This document shows, piece after piece, positions 42,660-51,527 of a stretch of 64,000 nt of DNA. The notes beneath the pieces are model-generated. The model saw nothing but the letters and a program-made list of their open reading frames with translations, had not been told where the DNA came from and ran no database searches. The position numbers were made by a program, and so were the translations under genes. Source of the stretch: Brachybacterium aquaticum. Its GTDB lineage: Bacteria; Actinomycetota; Actinomycetes; Actinomycetales; Dermabacteraceae. Where the stretch lies: contig NZ_JACHLZ010000001.1 in the NCBI RefSeq assembly GCF_014204755.1, forward strand, positions 2,170,001 through 2,234,000, in the 5' to 3' direction. The stretch's first letter is position 1, and the number at the start of each line of letters is the position of its first letter.

Positions 42660-44162
42660 TCAGTCGCGCAGCGCGCGCAGGCGCCGCACCGCCATGAGTG
42701 CGGTGAGCACGGTCATCGTCAGCGTCCCGACGAGGACCGCCCCGATGCCGTGCGGCACGAGCACCACGAGCACCGCGGTCGCCACCAGCGCCAGGAGGAT
42801 CGCGTCGGACTGCCAGGCCAGCATCGGCAGCACCGCCATGTCTCCCTGGGGCGTGGGCATCGGGGTGATGAGGATCAGCGGCAAGGGGCCCTTCGCCGCA
42901 TCGCGTGCCCGTCCCGCCACCAGCACGGGGACGAGAGCGAGCGGGAGCAGCGCCCCGCCCGGCGCCTCCGCCCCTGACAGCAGTCCCGGCACCACCCCGC
43001 CGAGCACGGCGAGGACGGACAGCATCACCGTCGGCGCGAGCGCGTGCAGGAGAACCTGCTCCCCGGCCCCCGGACCGAACAGCGGCGGCGCTCCGAGCGT
43101 GTGGACCCCGTGGCGGATGCCGTCCACGAACACCCCCGACGCCGCCCACAGGCCCGCACCGCCGAGCAGGGCCACGGTCCAGGCGACCGGGCCGGTGACG
43201 AGACCGCTGGCGGCCAGCGCCACGGCCGAGGTCAGCCCCAGCCCGATACCGATCACCAGACGCTCCGGGCTGCGCAGCCAGGCGAAGGCATCGCGGCGGG
43301 CGAAGACCATCGCGAGCGGCCCACCCCCGACCGCGGGCAGGCGACGCCCTGCCGACGGGGGCGAGCGGAACATCCCGGACGCGCTGACCATGTCCCCCGT
43401 CGTGGCGATGGTCGCCGCGGTCTCCCAGCGCGTCGACTGCTCCGCCAGCACCTGACCGCGGATCCGATCGAGCGAGGGGATGCTCACGGCGAGGCCGAGG
43501 AGACCGGCGGCGAGGAGGCAGAGCGACCGGGCCGCGACCGGCACATCCGCCGCGAGCAGCGCGCCGGGTCCGGCGAGGACCGGGAACACCGCGCAGAGCA
43601 CGGCTGCGAGGAGGAGGGCGGCGGCCGTCAGCCGGCGTGGCACCGCCGGCAGCACCTCTCCCACCAGCCAGGCGCAGCCCAGCAGCAGGCCCGTGCCGAC
43701 CGCGGCCGGCACAGCCCACACCACCGCAGCGGCGGTCGCACTCCCGGCGCTGACGAGCGTCGCACCGACCAACGCCGCGAGGACCACGCTCCCGAGCAGC
43801 GGGACGAGCAGGGCCCGCAGCAGCGGCCGCCACAGCACGTCCCGGCGCCGGATCCTGCTGGAGGCGAGGGTCGCGGTGAAGAAGGGGGCAAGCAGTGCGG
43901 GCCCGCGCACGGCCCCGAGCATCACCAGTGCTCCTGCGACGGCGAGAGCGCCCGCGACCACCCACGTCCCCGAGTCCGCGGCCCGGAGCCAGGGCAGCAC
44001 ATCGGGGCGGGCGAGTGCGTTCCCGGCCGAGCGCAGCGCGGGGAGGCCGAAGATCAGCACGCTCAGCACCCCGACGTACAGGAGGTAGAGGATCTCTCCG
44101 CCTGTGCGGGCGCGGGAGCGGGTGGCCCAGACCTCCCTGACGGCCTGCAGATCGCTGCTCAC
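42660..44162 (-). CDS. ABC transporter permease (about 12 helices)
   Basis: 500 residues, mostly hydrophobic with about 12 membrane segments and a central cytoplasmic loop (S-L-D-R-I-R-G-Q-V-L-A-E-Q-S). No recognised substrate motif. GTG 44162 overlaps the ATPase stop as GTGA, so it is the partner of that subunit. It is probably an exporter of the type seen in antibiotic or lipid efflux, but this is inference. Confidence 0.8.
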   Translation of the reverse strand: MSSDLQAVREVWATRSRARTGGEILYLLYVGVLSVLIFGLPALRSAGNALARPDVLPWLRAADSGTWVVAGALAVAGALVMLGAVRGPALLAPFFTATLASSRIRRRDVLWRPLLRALLVPLLGSVVLAALVGATLVSAGSATAAAVVWAVPAAVGTGLLLGCAWLVGEVLPAVPRRLTAAALLLAAVLCAVFPVLAGPGALLAADVPVAARSLCLLAAGLLGLAVSIPSLDRIRGQVLAEQSTRWETAATIATTGDMVSASGMFRSPPSAGRRLPAVGGGPLAMVFARRDAFAWLRSPERLVIGIGLGLTSAVALAASGLVTGPVAWTVALLGGAGLWAASGVFVDGIRHGVHTLGAPPLFGPGAGEQVLLHALAPTVMLSVLAVLGGVVPGLLSGAEAPGGALLPLALVPVLVAGRARDAAKGPLPLILITPMPTPQGDMAVLPMLAWQSDAILLALVATAVLVVLVPHGIGAVLVGTLTMTVLTALMAVRRLRALRD

Positions 44163-44836
44163 GCCGCCGCCTCCTCGAGGTGGAGCCGCGAGGTCGCGAG
44201 CTCCTCGACGAGCCGAGGACTGTGGGTTGCCATCACGAGCGCGGTGCCGGCCCCGGTCCGCTCGCGGAGCAGATCGATCACCAGGCCGAGGCGCTCCTCG
44301 TCCAGTCGTTGCTCCGGTTCGTCCAGGAGGAGAACGCGCCCGGGCCGGGCGAGCGTCAGGGCGAGGGCGAGCAGCTGGGTCTGGCCGCTCGAGAGCTCGT
44401 GCGGGAAGCGCATCGCGAGGTGGGAGAGCGTGAGCCGGTCGAGCAGCGCCTCAGCCTTCCGCCGGGCCTCGTCGGCCGGGGTCCCCCAGGTCGCCCCGAC
44501 GAACTGGAGATGTTCGACGACGGTGAGGTCCCGGGCGGTCTGCGGGGGTCCGATGAGCGCGGCGAGGTCGGCGCGGACCCGCCGGTCGCGGTCGTCCGGC
44601 TCCCTCCCGGCGATCCGCACGGTGCCGGCCGTCGGGGTCCACAGCCCGGCCAGAACGCGCAGCAGCGTCGTCTTCCCCGCGCCGTTCGGCCCGGTCACGG
44701 CCAGCGTCTCCCCCGCGTCCACCGTGCCGCTGGCCTCGAGCAGGAGCACGATCCCGTCGCGCACCACCCCGACCTCGTCGAAGCGGACCAGCGGGTGCTC
44801 GGTCTCGGGAGAGCGGGAGGGGCGACGGCGCGGCAT
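44159..44836 (-). CDS. ABC transporter ATP-binding protein
   Basis: 225 residues from ATG 44836 (GGATGGGG upstream; GTG 44854 is an alternative). Walker A G-P-N-G-A-G-K-T-T near 56-64, Q-loop P-P-Q-T, signature L-S-S-G-Q-T-Q-L (S-S-G-Q, common in exporter ATPases), Walker B V-L-L-L-D-E-P-E, and H-loop A-T-H-S. Powers the permease encoded next to it. Confidence 0.92.
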   Translation of the reverse strand: MPRRRPSRSPETEHPLVRFDEVGVVRDGIVLLLEASGTVDAGETLAVTGPNGAGKTTLLRVLAGLWTPTAGTVRIAGREPDDRDRRVRADLAALIGPPQTARDLTVVEHLQFVGATWGTPADEARRKAEALLDRLTLSHLAMRFPHELSSGQTQLLALALTLARPGRVLLLDEPEQRLDEERLGLVIDLLRERTGAGTALVMATHSPRLVEELATSRLHLEEAAA

Positions 44837-45139
44837 GACCCCATCCAACACCACCCACCGTTCGGGACCTCCGGACCCCTCGGCGCGCCGCCGTCACCAG
44901 CAGTCCGGTGTGATGTAGCCGGAGACGTCACGCTCTGGATCTGCTGTCAGATCCGTGAGAGAATGGTGCGGTGCCATCGCAGGTGTCGTCGCCTGTTCCT
45001 GCAGGTCGAACGCCACTCGAGTCGTTCCCCCAGCCCTCCGCCCCGACCATGGATCGGGGCGCTGTGATGCTGGGCGTCCGCCCCGACCCCACCAGGGCCG
45101 GGGTGCCGGTGGTGCGCTGGTCCATCGAGGAGGTACCCC
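44837..45139. other. 303-bp divergent region between the ABC genes and carD paralog
   Basis: Holds one clear inverted repeat (44937-44954), and GAGGAGG before the TTG start of the CarD gene. No other structure that I can support. Confidence 0.4.
44937..44954. promoter_or_regulatory. Perfect inverted repeat, possible operator
   Basis: GGATCTG-CTGT-CAGATCC, seven pairs with a four-base centre, in the divergent region. Could be a repressor site for either gene. Confidence 0.4.
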
Positions 45140-45679
45140 TTGTCCGTTGCCGATGCCGCTGTCGACACCACCGTCCCGAAGACCGGTGACGTGCTCACCC
45201 ACCCCGTCCACGGGCCGGTGCGCATCGTCTCCACCTGCACCCGCACGGTCCGCGGGACCGAACGGTCCTACGTCGACCTCGAGGTGATCGGTGACGAGAT
45301 GCGGATCTCCGTCCCTGCCGACGGCAAGGACGTCATCGGGCTCCGCCCCATCCTCGGCAACGAGGAGATCGACGGACTGATCGCGCAGCTGTCCGAGCCG
45401 ATCGAGGTCCCCGAGAAGAAGGCCTCCTGGGCGCACCGCATCAAGTCCCTGCAGATGCAGCTCCAGACCGGTCGCCTCACCGACCGCGTCGAGGTGATCC
45501 GCTCGATCATGCGCGACTCCGGCGGCACCCCGTCCAGCCTCGCCGAGCGCAACCTGCTCAAGCAGGCCATCGACCCGCTGGCCTCCGAGATCGCGATCGC
45601 CCGCGCGGTCTCCCGCGACGAGGCCTCCGAGCTGCTGCAGACCACCGCCGAGAACGCGCTGGTCGACACCGCCGCCTGA
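45140..45679 (+). CDS. CarD-family transcription regulator (paralog)
   Basis: 179 residues. N-terminal CarD_N/RID-like Tudor domain (T-G-D-V-L-T-H-P-V-H-G-P-V-R-I-V near 14-30; S-Y-V-D-L-E-V) and a helical C-domain (A-S-W-A-H-R-I-K-S-L). CarD proteins bind the RNA polymerase beta subunit and stabilise open promoter complexes. The TTG start at 45140 follows GAGGAGG. It is more divergent than the second CarD at 60159, so it is likely specialised. Confidence 0.85.
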   Translation: MSVADAAVDTTVPKTGDVLTHPVHGPVRIVSTCTRTVRGTERSYVDLEVIGDEMRISVPADGKDVIGLRPILGNEEIDGLIAQLSEPIEVPEKKASWAHRIKSLQMQLQTGRLTDRVEVIRSIMRDSGGTPSSLAERNLLKQAIDPLASEIAIARAVSRDEASELLQTTAENALVDTAA

Positions 45680-45737
45680 GCGGCATCATCGCCTGAGCCG
45701 GCCACCGCGCGAGCGGTGCGGCCGTTCCCCCTCCACG

Positions 45738-45790
45738 CTGCCCCGCGTCAGCGCCTCCGGGTCCCCCCGGACGGTGTGACGCGGGGCAGC
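45738..45790. terminator. Bidirectional terminator overlapping the MFS stop
   Basis: Fourteen-base perfect inverted repeat GCTGCCCCGCGTCA / TGACGCGGGGCAGC with a nested TCCGGG/CCCGGA stem inside. The left arm includes the stop codon of the minus-strand MFS gene. Confidence 0.75.
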
Positions 45791-47079
45791 GTGCGTGCGA
45801 GCCAGAGCCCGCCCGCCAGGCACAGCGCACCGGTGGCGGCACCGGCCGCGGCGACGGGCGCGACCAGGGTGATGCCCGTGACGATCAGCGGCGCGGCGAG
45901 CCGGCCCGCGCCGAGCATGGTGTTCCACCAGGCGAGGTAGCCGGTGCGGCCGTGCACCGGGGACACGTCGATCCCGAGGGTCATCACGATCCCCGAGCCG
46001 AGCCCGTTGCCGAGCCCGATCAGCAGGCTCGGCACCAGCAGGGCGAGGACCGCGGCGGTGGTGCCGCCGCCCTCCAGGGTGGTCCCCATGAGCGCGAGCA
46101 GCAGGAACCCGACGCCCATCACGAGCGCGCACGGGACGGCGACGGCGGCGCGGCCGAAGCGGTCCATGAGGGTGCCGGCCGGCAGCACCATGAGGATCTC
46201 GAGCGCGGCGCTGATGCCGAACACGATGGAGATCCACACCGGGTCCAGGCCCAGCGCCTCCCCCAGCAGCGGCACGATCACGGGCCGGTTCACCCGCGCC
46301 ATCATCACCGGCGAGATCCCGAGGCCCACGGCGACCATCCGCCCCAGCACCGCACGGTCCAGGCGCACCTTCGCCTCGGTGCGGGGCCGACGGGCCGGTG
46401 AGCCCTCGGCCCGTGACTGCTCCCGCGAGGCGCTGGGGCGCGCCTCCCCGGGCGGGAGGAACACGGCGACCATGACGGTGGCGATTGCGGCGGTGACGGC
46501 GAAGAGCAGGAAGACCCAGGCCATGTTCCCCACCGTCATGACCACCGCGCCGACCAGCGGGCCGAGGATCTCCCCCAGCCGGATCACGCCGCCGAAGAGG
46601 GTCATGCCGCGGGCGCGCATGGTGGGAGGCAGGGCAGTGCCGAGGTAGGCCTGGCGTCCCAGCTGCCACACCTGGGTGCTCGCCGCCATCACGAACAGCA
46701 GTCCGATGAGCGCACCCCGGTGCAGCGCGTCGCCGCCCCCGCCGAGCGCGGGCGCGATCAGGACGAAGGCGAGGACGTTGACCACAACGAGCAGGCAGCC
46801 GGTGAGGACGAGGGAGGCGCGGGCGCCAAGCGCCGTGATCATCCGCCCGGCAGGGATCGGTCCGAGGAAGGAGGCGAGGCCGAAGATGGTCGACAGCGCC
46901 GCGGCCTGCGGGACGGAGAACCCGAGGTCGCGGGCGAGCAGCGGGATGACGGGCATCAGCGCGGCCAGGCCGATGAACTCCAGCAGGCTCGGGGCGTAGA
47001 CCGACGGGGTGAGCCCGCGCAGCACCTGCGCGGGGGTGCGTCCGTCCCGGGGGCGGGGAGCGGGCGCAGGAGAGGTCAC
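45748..47079 (-). CDS. MFS transporter
   Basis: 443 residues, about 12 hydrophobic helices with a central charged loop (~residues 205-235, R-P-S-A-S-R-E-Q-S-R-A-E-G). Loop 2-3 reads G-R-M-I-T-A-L-G-A-R, a weak MFS signature; loop 8-9 has D-R-F-G-R-A. Probably an efflux-type drug:H+ antiporter, substrate unknown. GTG start 47079, with CACACT six bases upstream and no Shine-Dalgarno. Confidence 0.85.
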   Translation of the reverse strand: MTSPAPAPRPRDGRTPAQVLRGLTPSVYAPSLLEFIGLAALMPVIPLLARDLGFSVPQAAALSTIFGLASFLGPIPAGRMITALGARASLVLTGCLLVVVNVLAFVLIAPALGGGGDALHRGALIGLLFVMAASTQVWQLGRQAYLGTALPPTMRARGMTLFGGVIRLGEILGPLVGAVVMTVGNMAWVFLLFAVTAAIATVMVAVFLPPGEARPSASREQSRAEGSPARRPRTEAKVRLDRAVLGRMVAVGLGISPVMMARVNRPVIVPLLGEALGLDPVWISIVFGISAALEILMVLPAGTLMDRFGRAAVAVPCALVMGVGFLLLALMGTTLEGGGTTAAVLALLVPSLLIGLGNGLGSGIVMTLGIDVSPVHGRTGYLAWWNTMLGAGRLAAPLIVTGITLVAPVAAAGAATGALCLAGGLWLARTLPRVTPSGGTRRR

Positions 47080-47156
47080 CGCCGCAGTGTGTCACCGGGT
47101 CGTGAGCCGGGGCAAAGAGTTCCGCCCGCCGGACGCGGGCGAGGTCGGGACGACTC

Positions 47157-47170
47157 CCGTCGGCCGACGG
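47157..47170. repeat. Intergenic palindrome CCGTCGGCCGACGG
   Basis: Perfect 14-bp palindrome in the 156-bp gap between two minus-strand genes. Followed by two copies of GCCTTCGCGGCC. See the related copies at 39179 and 59351. Confidence 0.6.
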
Positions 47171-47235
47171 ACCTGCGTGTCCGACGAGCCTTCGCGGCCG
47201 ACGGGCCTTCGCGGCCCGCGGGTCGACCTCTCCGG

Positions 47236-47895
47236 TCAGTCGGCCAGCCCGGCGCCCGCGATCTCGGACTCGGTGCGGCGGGCGGCGTCCTCATCCATCC
47301 CGGCGGCGACGGCCTCGGCCGCCCAGCGCACGGACCAGGCGCGCAGGTAGCGGCGCCCCTCCTCGCTGCGCTGCCACTCGGCCGTGGGCACCGGCACCTC
47401 GGTGAGGCAGCCGGTGCGCCACCCGTCGGTGCGGGCCACCAGGGCCAGCAGCGCGAGCTCCCAGTGCAGGGCGAGGGACCCGGGGCCCTCCTGGTCGAAG
47501 CGCTCGCGGTCCACGAGCGCCGTCTGGCGCAGGCGCAGGAGGGTGGTGCCGTCGTCCTCGGGGTCCAGGCGCAGCAGGAGCAGGTCCTGGGCGCCTTCCT
47601 GCTCCCACACGAGGCTCAGACGATGGGGCTCCTCGACCTCCAGGATGCTCCCGCTCGCACCGCGCGGCGCGGTGAAGCGCCCGCCCTCGTGCAGGTCCCC
47701 GTCGACCCGGCCATACCAGGAGCCGAGCTCCGCGGGCCGGGTGAGCAGGGGCCACAGCTGTGCCGGGGCCAGGTCCAGGTTGGTGGAGAGGGTGAGCACG
47801 ACCCGCACCTGCGGGTGGCCGCCCGGGGCCCGTTCGTCGATCTCGAGTTCTCGACGCACCGCCTCGAGGGCGGGCAGCGACTCGGTGACAGTCAT
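47236..47895 (-). CDS. SRPBCC (AHSA1-like) domain protein
   Basis: 219 residues. The Bet v1/START-like fold shows in L-D-L-A-P-A-Q-L-W-P-L-L-T-R-P-A-E-L-G-S-W near 45-60, E-G-G-R-F, and the closing helix H-W-E-L-A-L-L. AHSA1-family proteins bind hydrophobic ligands or co-chaperone partners; no specific role is visible. ATG 47895 follows GAGGAGAAG. The C-terminal ~60 residues extend beyond the core domain. Confidence 0.82.
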   Translation of the reverse strand: MTVTESLPALEAVRRELEIDERAPGGHPQVRVVLTLSTNLDLAPAQLWPLLTRPAELGSWYGRVDGDLHEGGRFTAPRGASGSILEVEEPHRLSLVWEQEGAQDLLLLRLDPEDDGTTLLRLRQTALVDRERFDQEGPGSLALHWELALLALVARTDGWRTGCLTEVPVPTAEWQRSEEGRRYLRAWSVRWAAEAVAAGMDEDAARRTESEIAGAGLAD

Positions 47896-48101
47896 CTTCT
47901 CCTCAGAAGGATCGCAGCCGCTCCGCACCGGTGCGCTCGCACGGGCGCGGACATCCGCAGAGTAGCCCAGCGGCGGGACCCGTGCCATGGGATGGAGCGC
48001 GTCGTGGACGCCCGGCGGCGAGGCGTGCCTCACGCCTGGCCTCGCCCCACCCACGGCCCCGGGTCCGCCTCCCCGGGCGTGACCCGTCGCAGACGCCCTC
48101 G

Positions 48102-48107
48102 TAGCAT
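48102..48107 (+). promoter_or_regulatory. -10 element for leaderless HAD gene
   Basis: TAGCAT, then six bases, then the GTG start at 48114. Confidence 0.45.
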
Positions 48108-48113
48108 GGGCGC

Positions 48114-48851
48114 GTGACTTCACCGCAAACCTCCCGACCGACCGAGCTCACGGCGCACCTGTTCGACCTGGACGGCGTGATCACCCCGACCGCCGAGGTG
48201 CACATGCGCGCCTGGGCCTCGATGTTCGACGGCTTCCTCGCCTCCCGCGGCATCGCCGAGCCGTACACCGACGCCGACTACTTCGCCCACGTCGACGGCC
48301 GTCCCCGCTACGACGGGGTGCGCGGCTTCCTCGAGTCCCGAGGGATCTCGATCCCCGAGGGCGAGGACTCCGACCCCGGCGACCAACCCCAGGGCGAGGA
48401 GACCGTGCGCGGTCTCGGCAACCGCAAGAACGACGAGGTCCTGGAGCTGCTGCGGGAAGAGGGCGTCGCCCCCTACCCCGGCACCGTCGCCTACCTCGAC
48501 GCCCTGCCCGAGGGGGCGCGCCTCGCGATCGTCTCCTCCTCCCGCAACGCCGAGGAGGTGCTGCGCGGCGCCGGGCTGAGCGACCGCTTCGAGCACGTCG
48601 TCGACGGGAACGTCGCAGCTCGCGAGGGCATGCCCGGCAAGCCCGCGCCGGACACCTTCCTGCGCGCCGCCGCCCTGCTGGGCGTCGACCCGTCGGACGC
48701 GGTGGTCTACGAGGATGCGGTCTCCGGTGTCGCGGCCGGTGCGGCCGGCGGCTTCGGCGCCGTGGTCGGCGTGGACCGCGGTGCGGGCGCCCAGGCCCTG
48801 ACCGATGCCGGCGCCACGCTCGTCGTGGCCGACCTCGAGGAGCTCGCATGA
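48114..48851 (+). CDS. Beta-phosphoglucomutase-like HAD hydrolase
   Basis: 245 residues. HAD fold: nucleophile motif F-D-L-D-G-V-I-T-P near 17-25, cap domain, motif II S-S-S near 142, Lys in G-K-P-A-P-D-T-F and acidic E-D-A-V-S-G. beta-PGM converts beta-glucose 1-phosphate to glucose 6-phosphate. It is coupled by ATGA to the GH65 phosphorylase, which would supply that substrate from maltose- or trehalose-type disaccharides. Confidence 0.9.
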   Translation: MTSPQTSRPTELTAHLFDLDGVITPTAEVHMRAWASMFDGFLASRGIAEPYTDADYFAHVDGRPRYDGVRGFLESRGISIPEGEDSDPGDQPQGEETVRGLGNRKNDEVLELLREEGVAPYPGTVAYLDALPEGARLAIVSSSRNAEEVLRGAGLSDRFEHVVDGNVAAREGMPGKPAPDTFLRAAALLGVDPSDAVVYEDAVSGVAAGAAGGFGAVVGVDRGAGAQALTDAGATLVVADLEELA

Positions 48852-51394
48852 CCCGCCTGCGCTCCGTGCCCACCGATCCGGTGGACCGCACCCGCCTGCC
48901 CGTGGACGAGTGGCGCCTGGTCGAGTCCCGCCCGAACGGCGACCTGGGCCTGATGGAGACCCTCTTCGCCACCGCCAACGGCTACATGGGCATGCGCGGC
49001 ACCCCCGAGGAGGGTCGCGACGCCGAGCACCACGGCACCTTCCTCAACGGCTTCCACGAGACCTGGGACATCAACCACGCCGAGTCCGCGTACGGCTTCG
49101 CCCGCACCGGCCAGACGATGATCTCGGTGCCCGACTCGTCGGTGCTGAAGCTGTACGTGGACGACGAGCCGCTGCTGCTGTCGATCGCGGATCTCGAGGA
49201 GTACGAGCGCTGGATCGACTTCCGCGAGGGGGTGCTGCGCCGCGAGCTGATCTGGCGCACCCCGGCCGGGAAGCGGGTGAAGGTCTCCACCTCGCGCATG
49301 GTCTCCTTCGAGCAGCGGCACCTGGCCCTGATGACCCTGCGGGTGGAGATGCTCGAGGGCTCCGCCCCGATCGCGGTCTCCTCGCAGATCATCAACCGCG
49401 AGGACTTCCTGGACGACTTTGGCAAGGGCGTCGCCGGCGGCCCCATCACCGATAAGGCCGATCCGCGCCAGACCACCGCCTTCACCCATCGCGTGCTCGA
49501 GCCGCTGCAGGACTGGCACTCCGAGCGGCGGATGCTGCTGGGCTACCGGGTGGCGCGCTCGGGCATGACCCTCGCCGTCGGCGCGGACCACCAGGTGGAG
49601 TCCGACGTCGAGGTCGAGCAGCTGGTGGACACCTCCGTCGATCTCGGACGGCAGGTGATCCGGGCCCACCTCGAGGAGGGCACCTCGCTCACGGTGCGCA
49701 AGTCCGTGGCCTACCACTCCTCCCGCTCGGTCCCCCATCGGGAGCTGTTCGACCGCTGCCGCCGCACCCTGGACCGGGTGCGGGCGCACGGCTTCGAGCA
49801 CCATCACGCCGAACAGCGCGACTACCTCGCGGCCTTCTGGGAGAGCTCGGACGTCCAGCTGCCCGGCCAGCCCGCCGCCCAGCAGGCCACCCGCTGGTGC
49901 CTGTTCCAGCTCGCCCAGGCCACCGCCCGCTCGGACCAGTGGGGCATCCCCGCCAAGGGCGTGACCGGCTCCGGCTACGAGGGCCACTACTTCTGGGACA
50001 GCGAGATCTACGTGGTCCCGTTCCTCACGTTCACCCAGCCGCGCTGGGCGCGCAACGCCTTGCGCTTCCGCACCAACATGCTGCCCAACGCCCGTGAGCG
50101 CGCCCGGGAGCTGAACCAGCGCGGTGCGCTGTTCCCCTGGCGCACCATCAACGGCGACGAGGCCTCGGCCTACTACGCCGCCGGCACCGCGCAGTACCAC
50201 ATCGACGCGGACGTCTCCTACGCCTTCAGCCAGTACGTGGACGTCACGGGCGACATGGAGTTCCAGCACCGCGACGGGGTGCTGGTGCTGGTGGAGACCG
50301 CACGCATGTGGTCGGACCTCGGCTTCTGGAGGGTCACTGCCGAGGGGCGGGCCAGCTTCCACATCAACGGCGTCACCGGCCCCGACGAGTACACGACCGT
50401 CGTGAACAACAACCTGTTCACCAACGTCATGGCCCGATTCAACCTGCGCCGCGCCGCCCGGGCGGTGCGCGAGCTGCGCGAGGCCGACCCCGCCGCCTAC
50501 GATGCGATGCGCATCGAGCTCGAGCTCGACGAGGGCGAGCTGGAGCAGTGGGACGCCTGCGCGGACGGCATGTTCGTGGCCAAGGACGAGTCCCTCGGCA
50601 TCCACCTCCAGGAGGACCGCTTCCTGGAGCGGGAGATCTGGGACGTGGCCAGCACGCCGGAAGAGGCGTTCCCGCTGCTGCTGCACTACCACCCGCTGGT
50701 GATCTACCGCTTCCAGGTGCTCAAGCAGGCCGACGTGGTGCTCGCGGAGTTCCTGCGCGGCAGCGAGTTCACCGCGGAGGAGAAGCGCGCCGACTTCGAG
50801 TACTACGACCCGATCACCACCGGTGACTCGTCCCTCTCGGCCGTGGTGCAGTCGATCATGGCGGCGGAGGTCGGCCACCAGAAGGCGGCGCTGGACTACT
50901 TCCGCGCGGGACTCTTCGTCGACATCGCGAACCTCCACCACAACACCGCCGACGGCGTGCACATCGCCTCGGCCGGCGGTGTGTGGAACGCGCTGGTCCA
51001 CGGCTTCGGCGGCATGCGCCACGAGGACGGGGAGATCTCCTTCGACCCGCGCCTGCCCGCGGACTGGCCCGAGCTCGCCTTCCCGCTCACGGTGCGCGGC
51101 TCCCGCTTCCGGGTGCGGCTGGTGAAGGAGGAGATCTCCTTCACGCTCGAGACCGGGGAGGAGCTCGAGATCTCGGTGCGCGGGGAGCGGGTGCGGATCA
51201 CGGCCGACGGGGTCTCCGTGCCCCTCGCAGACCAGGGTCCGCTGCTGGACGATGCGGTGCTGGCCAGGCCCGTCGGCCTCGGCGATGCCCGTGCCGACGG
51301 CTCGATCATGACCTCCTTCGTGCCGGGCGACCCGGACGATCCGTGGGAGTTCCCGGTGGCCAGCGACCCGGACGACATCATCGACGAGAGCTGA
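48848..51394 (+). CDS. Glycoside hydrolase family 65 phosphorylase (maltose/trehalose/kojibiose type)
   Basis: 848 residues. N-terminal super-beta-sandwich, then the (alpha/alpha)6 barrel with the general acid Glu in N-G-V-T-G-P-D-E-Y-T near 513, G-Y-E-G-H-Y-F-W-D-S-E near 380, and the phosphate-binding region (H-I-A-S-A-G-G-V-W near 715). It phosphorolyses an alpha-glucoside to beta-glucose 1-phosphate; the exact disaccharide is not resolvable. Pathway partner of the preceding HAD protein. Confidence 0.92.
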   Translation: MTRLRSVPTDPVDRTRLPVDEWRLVESRPNGDLGLMETLFATANGYMGMRGTPEEGRDAEHHGTFLNGFHETWDINHAESAYGFARTGQTMISVPDSSVLKLYVDDEPLLLSIADLEEYERWIDFREGVLRRELIWRTPAGKRVKVSTSRMVSFEQRHLALMTLRVEMLEGSAPIAVSSQIINREDFLDDFGKGVAGGPITDKADPRQTTAFTHRVLEPLQDWHSERRMLLGYRVARSGMTLAVGADHQVESDVEVEQLVDTSVDLGRQVIRAHLEEGTSLTVRKSVAYHSSRSVPHRELFDRCRRTLDRVRAHGFEHHHAEQRDYLAAFWESSDVQLPGQPAAQQATRWCLFQLAQATARSDQWGIPAKGVTGSGYEGHYFWDSEIYVVPFLTFTQPRWARNALRFRTNMLPNARERARELNQRGALFPWRTINGDEASAYYAAGTAQYHIDADVSYAFSQYVDVTGDMEFQHRDGVLVLVETARMWSDLGFWRVTAEGRASFHINGVTGPDEYTTVVNNNLFTNVMARFNLRRAARAVRELREADPAAYDAMRIELELDEGELEQWDACADGMFVAKDESLGIHLQEDRFLEREIWDVASTPEEAFPLLLHYHPLVIYRFQVLKQADVVLAEFLRGSEFTAEEKRADFEYYDPITTGDSSLSAVVQSIMAAEVGHQKAALDYFRAGLFVDIANLHHNTADGVHIASAGGVWNALVHGFGGMRHEDGEISFDPRLPADWPELAFPLTVRGSRFRVRLVKEEISFTLETGEELEISVRGERVRITADGVSVPLADQGPLLDDAVLARPVGLGDARADGSIMTSFVPGDPDDPWEFPVASDPDDIIDES

Positions 51395-51527
51395 TCGGCG
51401 CGTCGCGGCGGCGGGGCGCGGGCGGCGGGGTGGACTAGGCTCCACAGCGCCCGATCAGGGCGCCCCGCCCTGCCGGGCCGACGTCCGCGGTCCCGGCCCC
51501 GCCCTCGACCCTCGGAGCAGCTCCACG

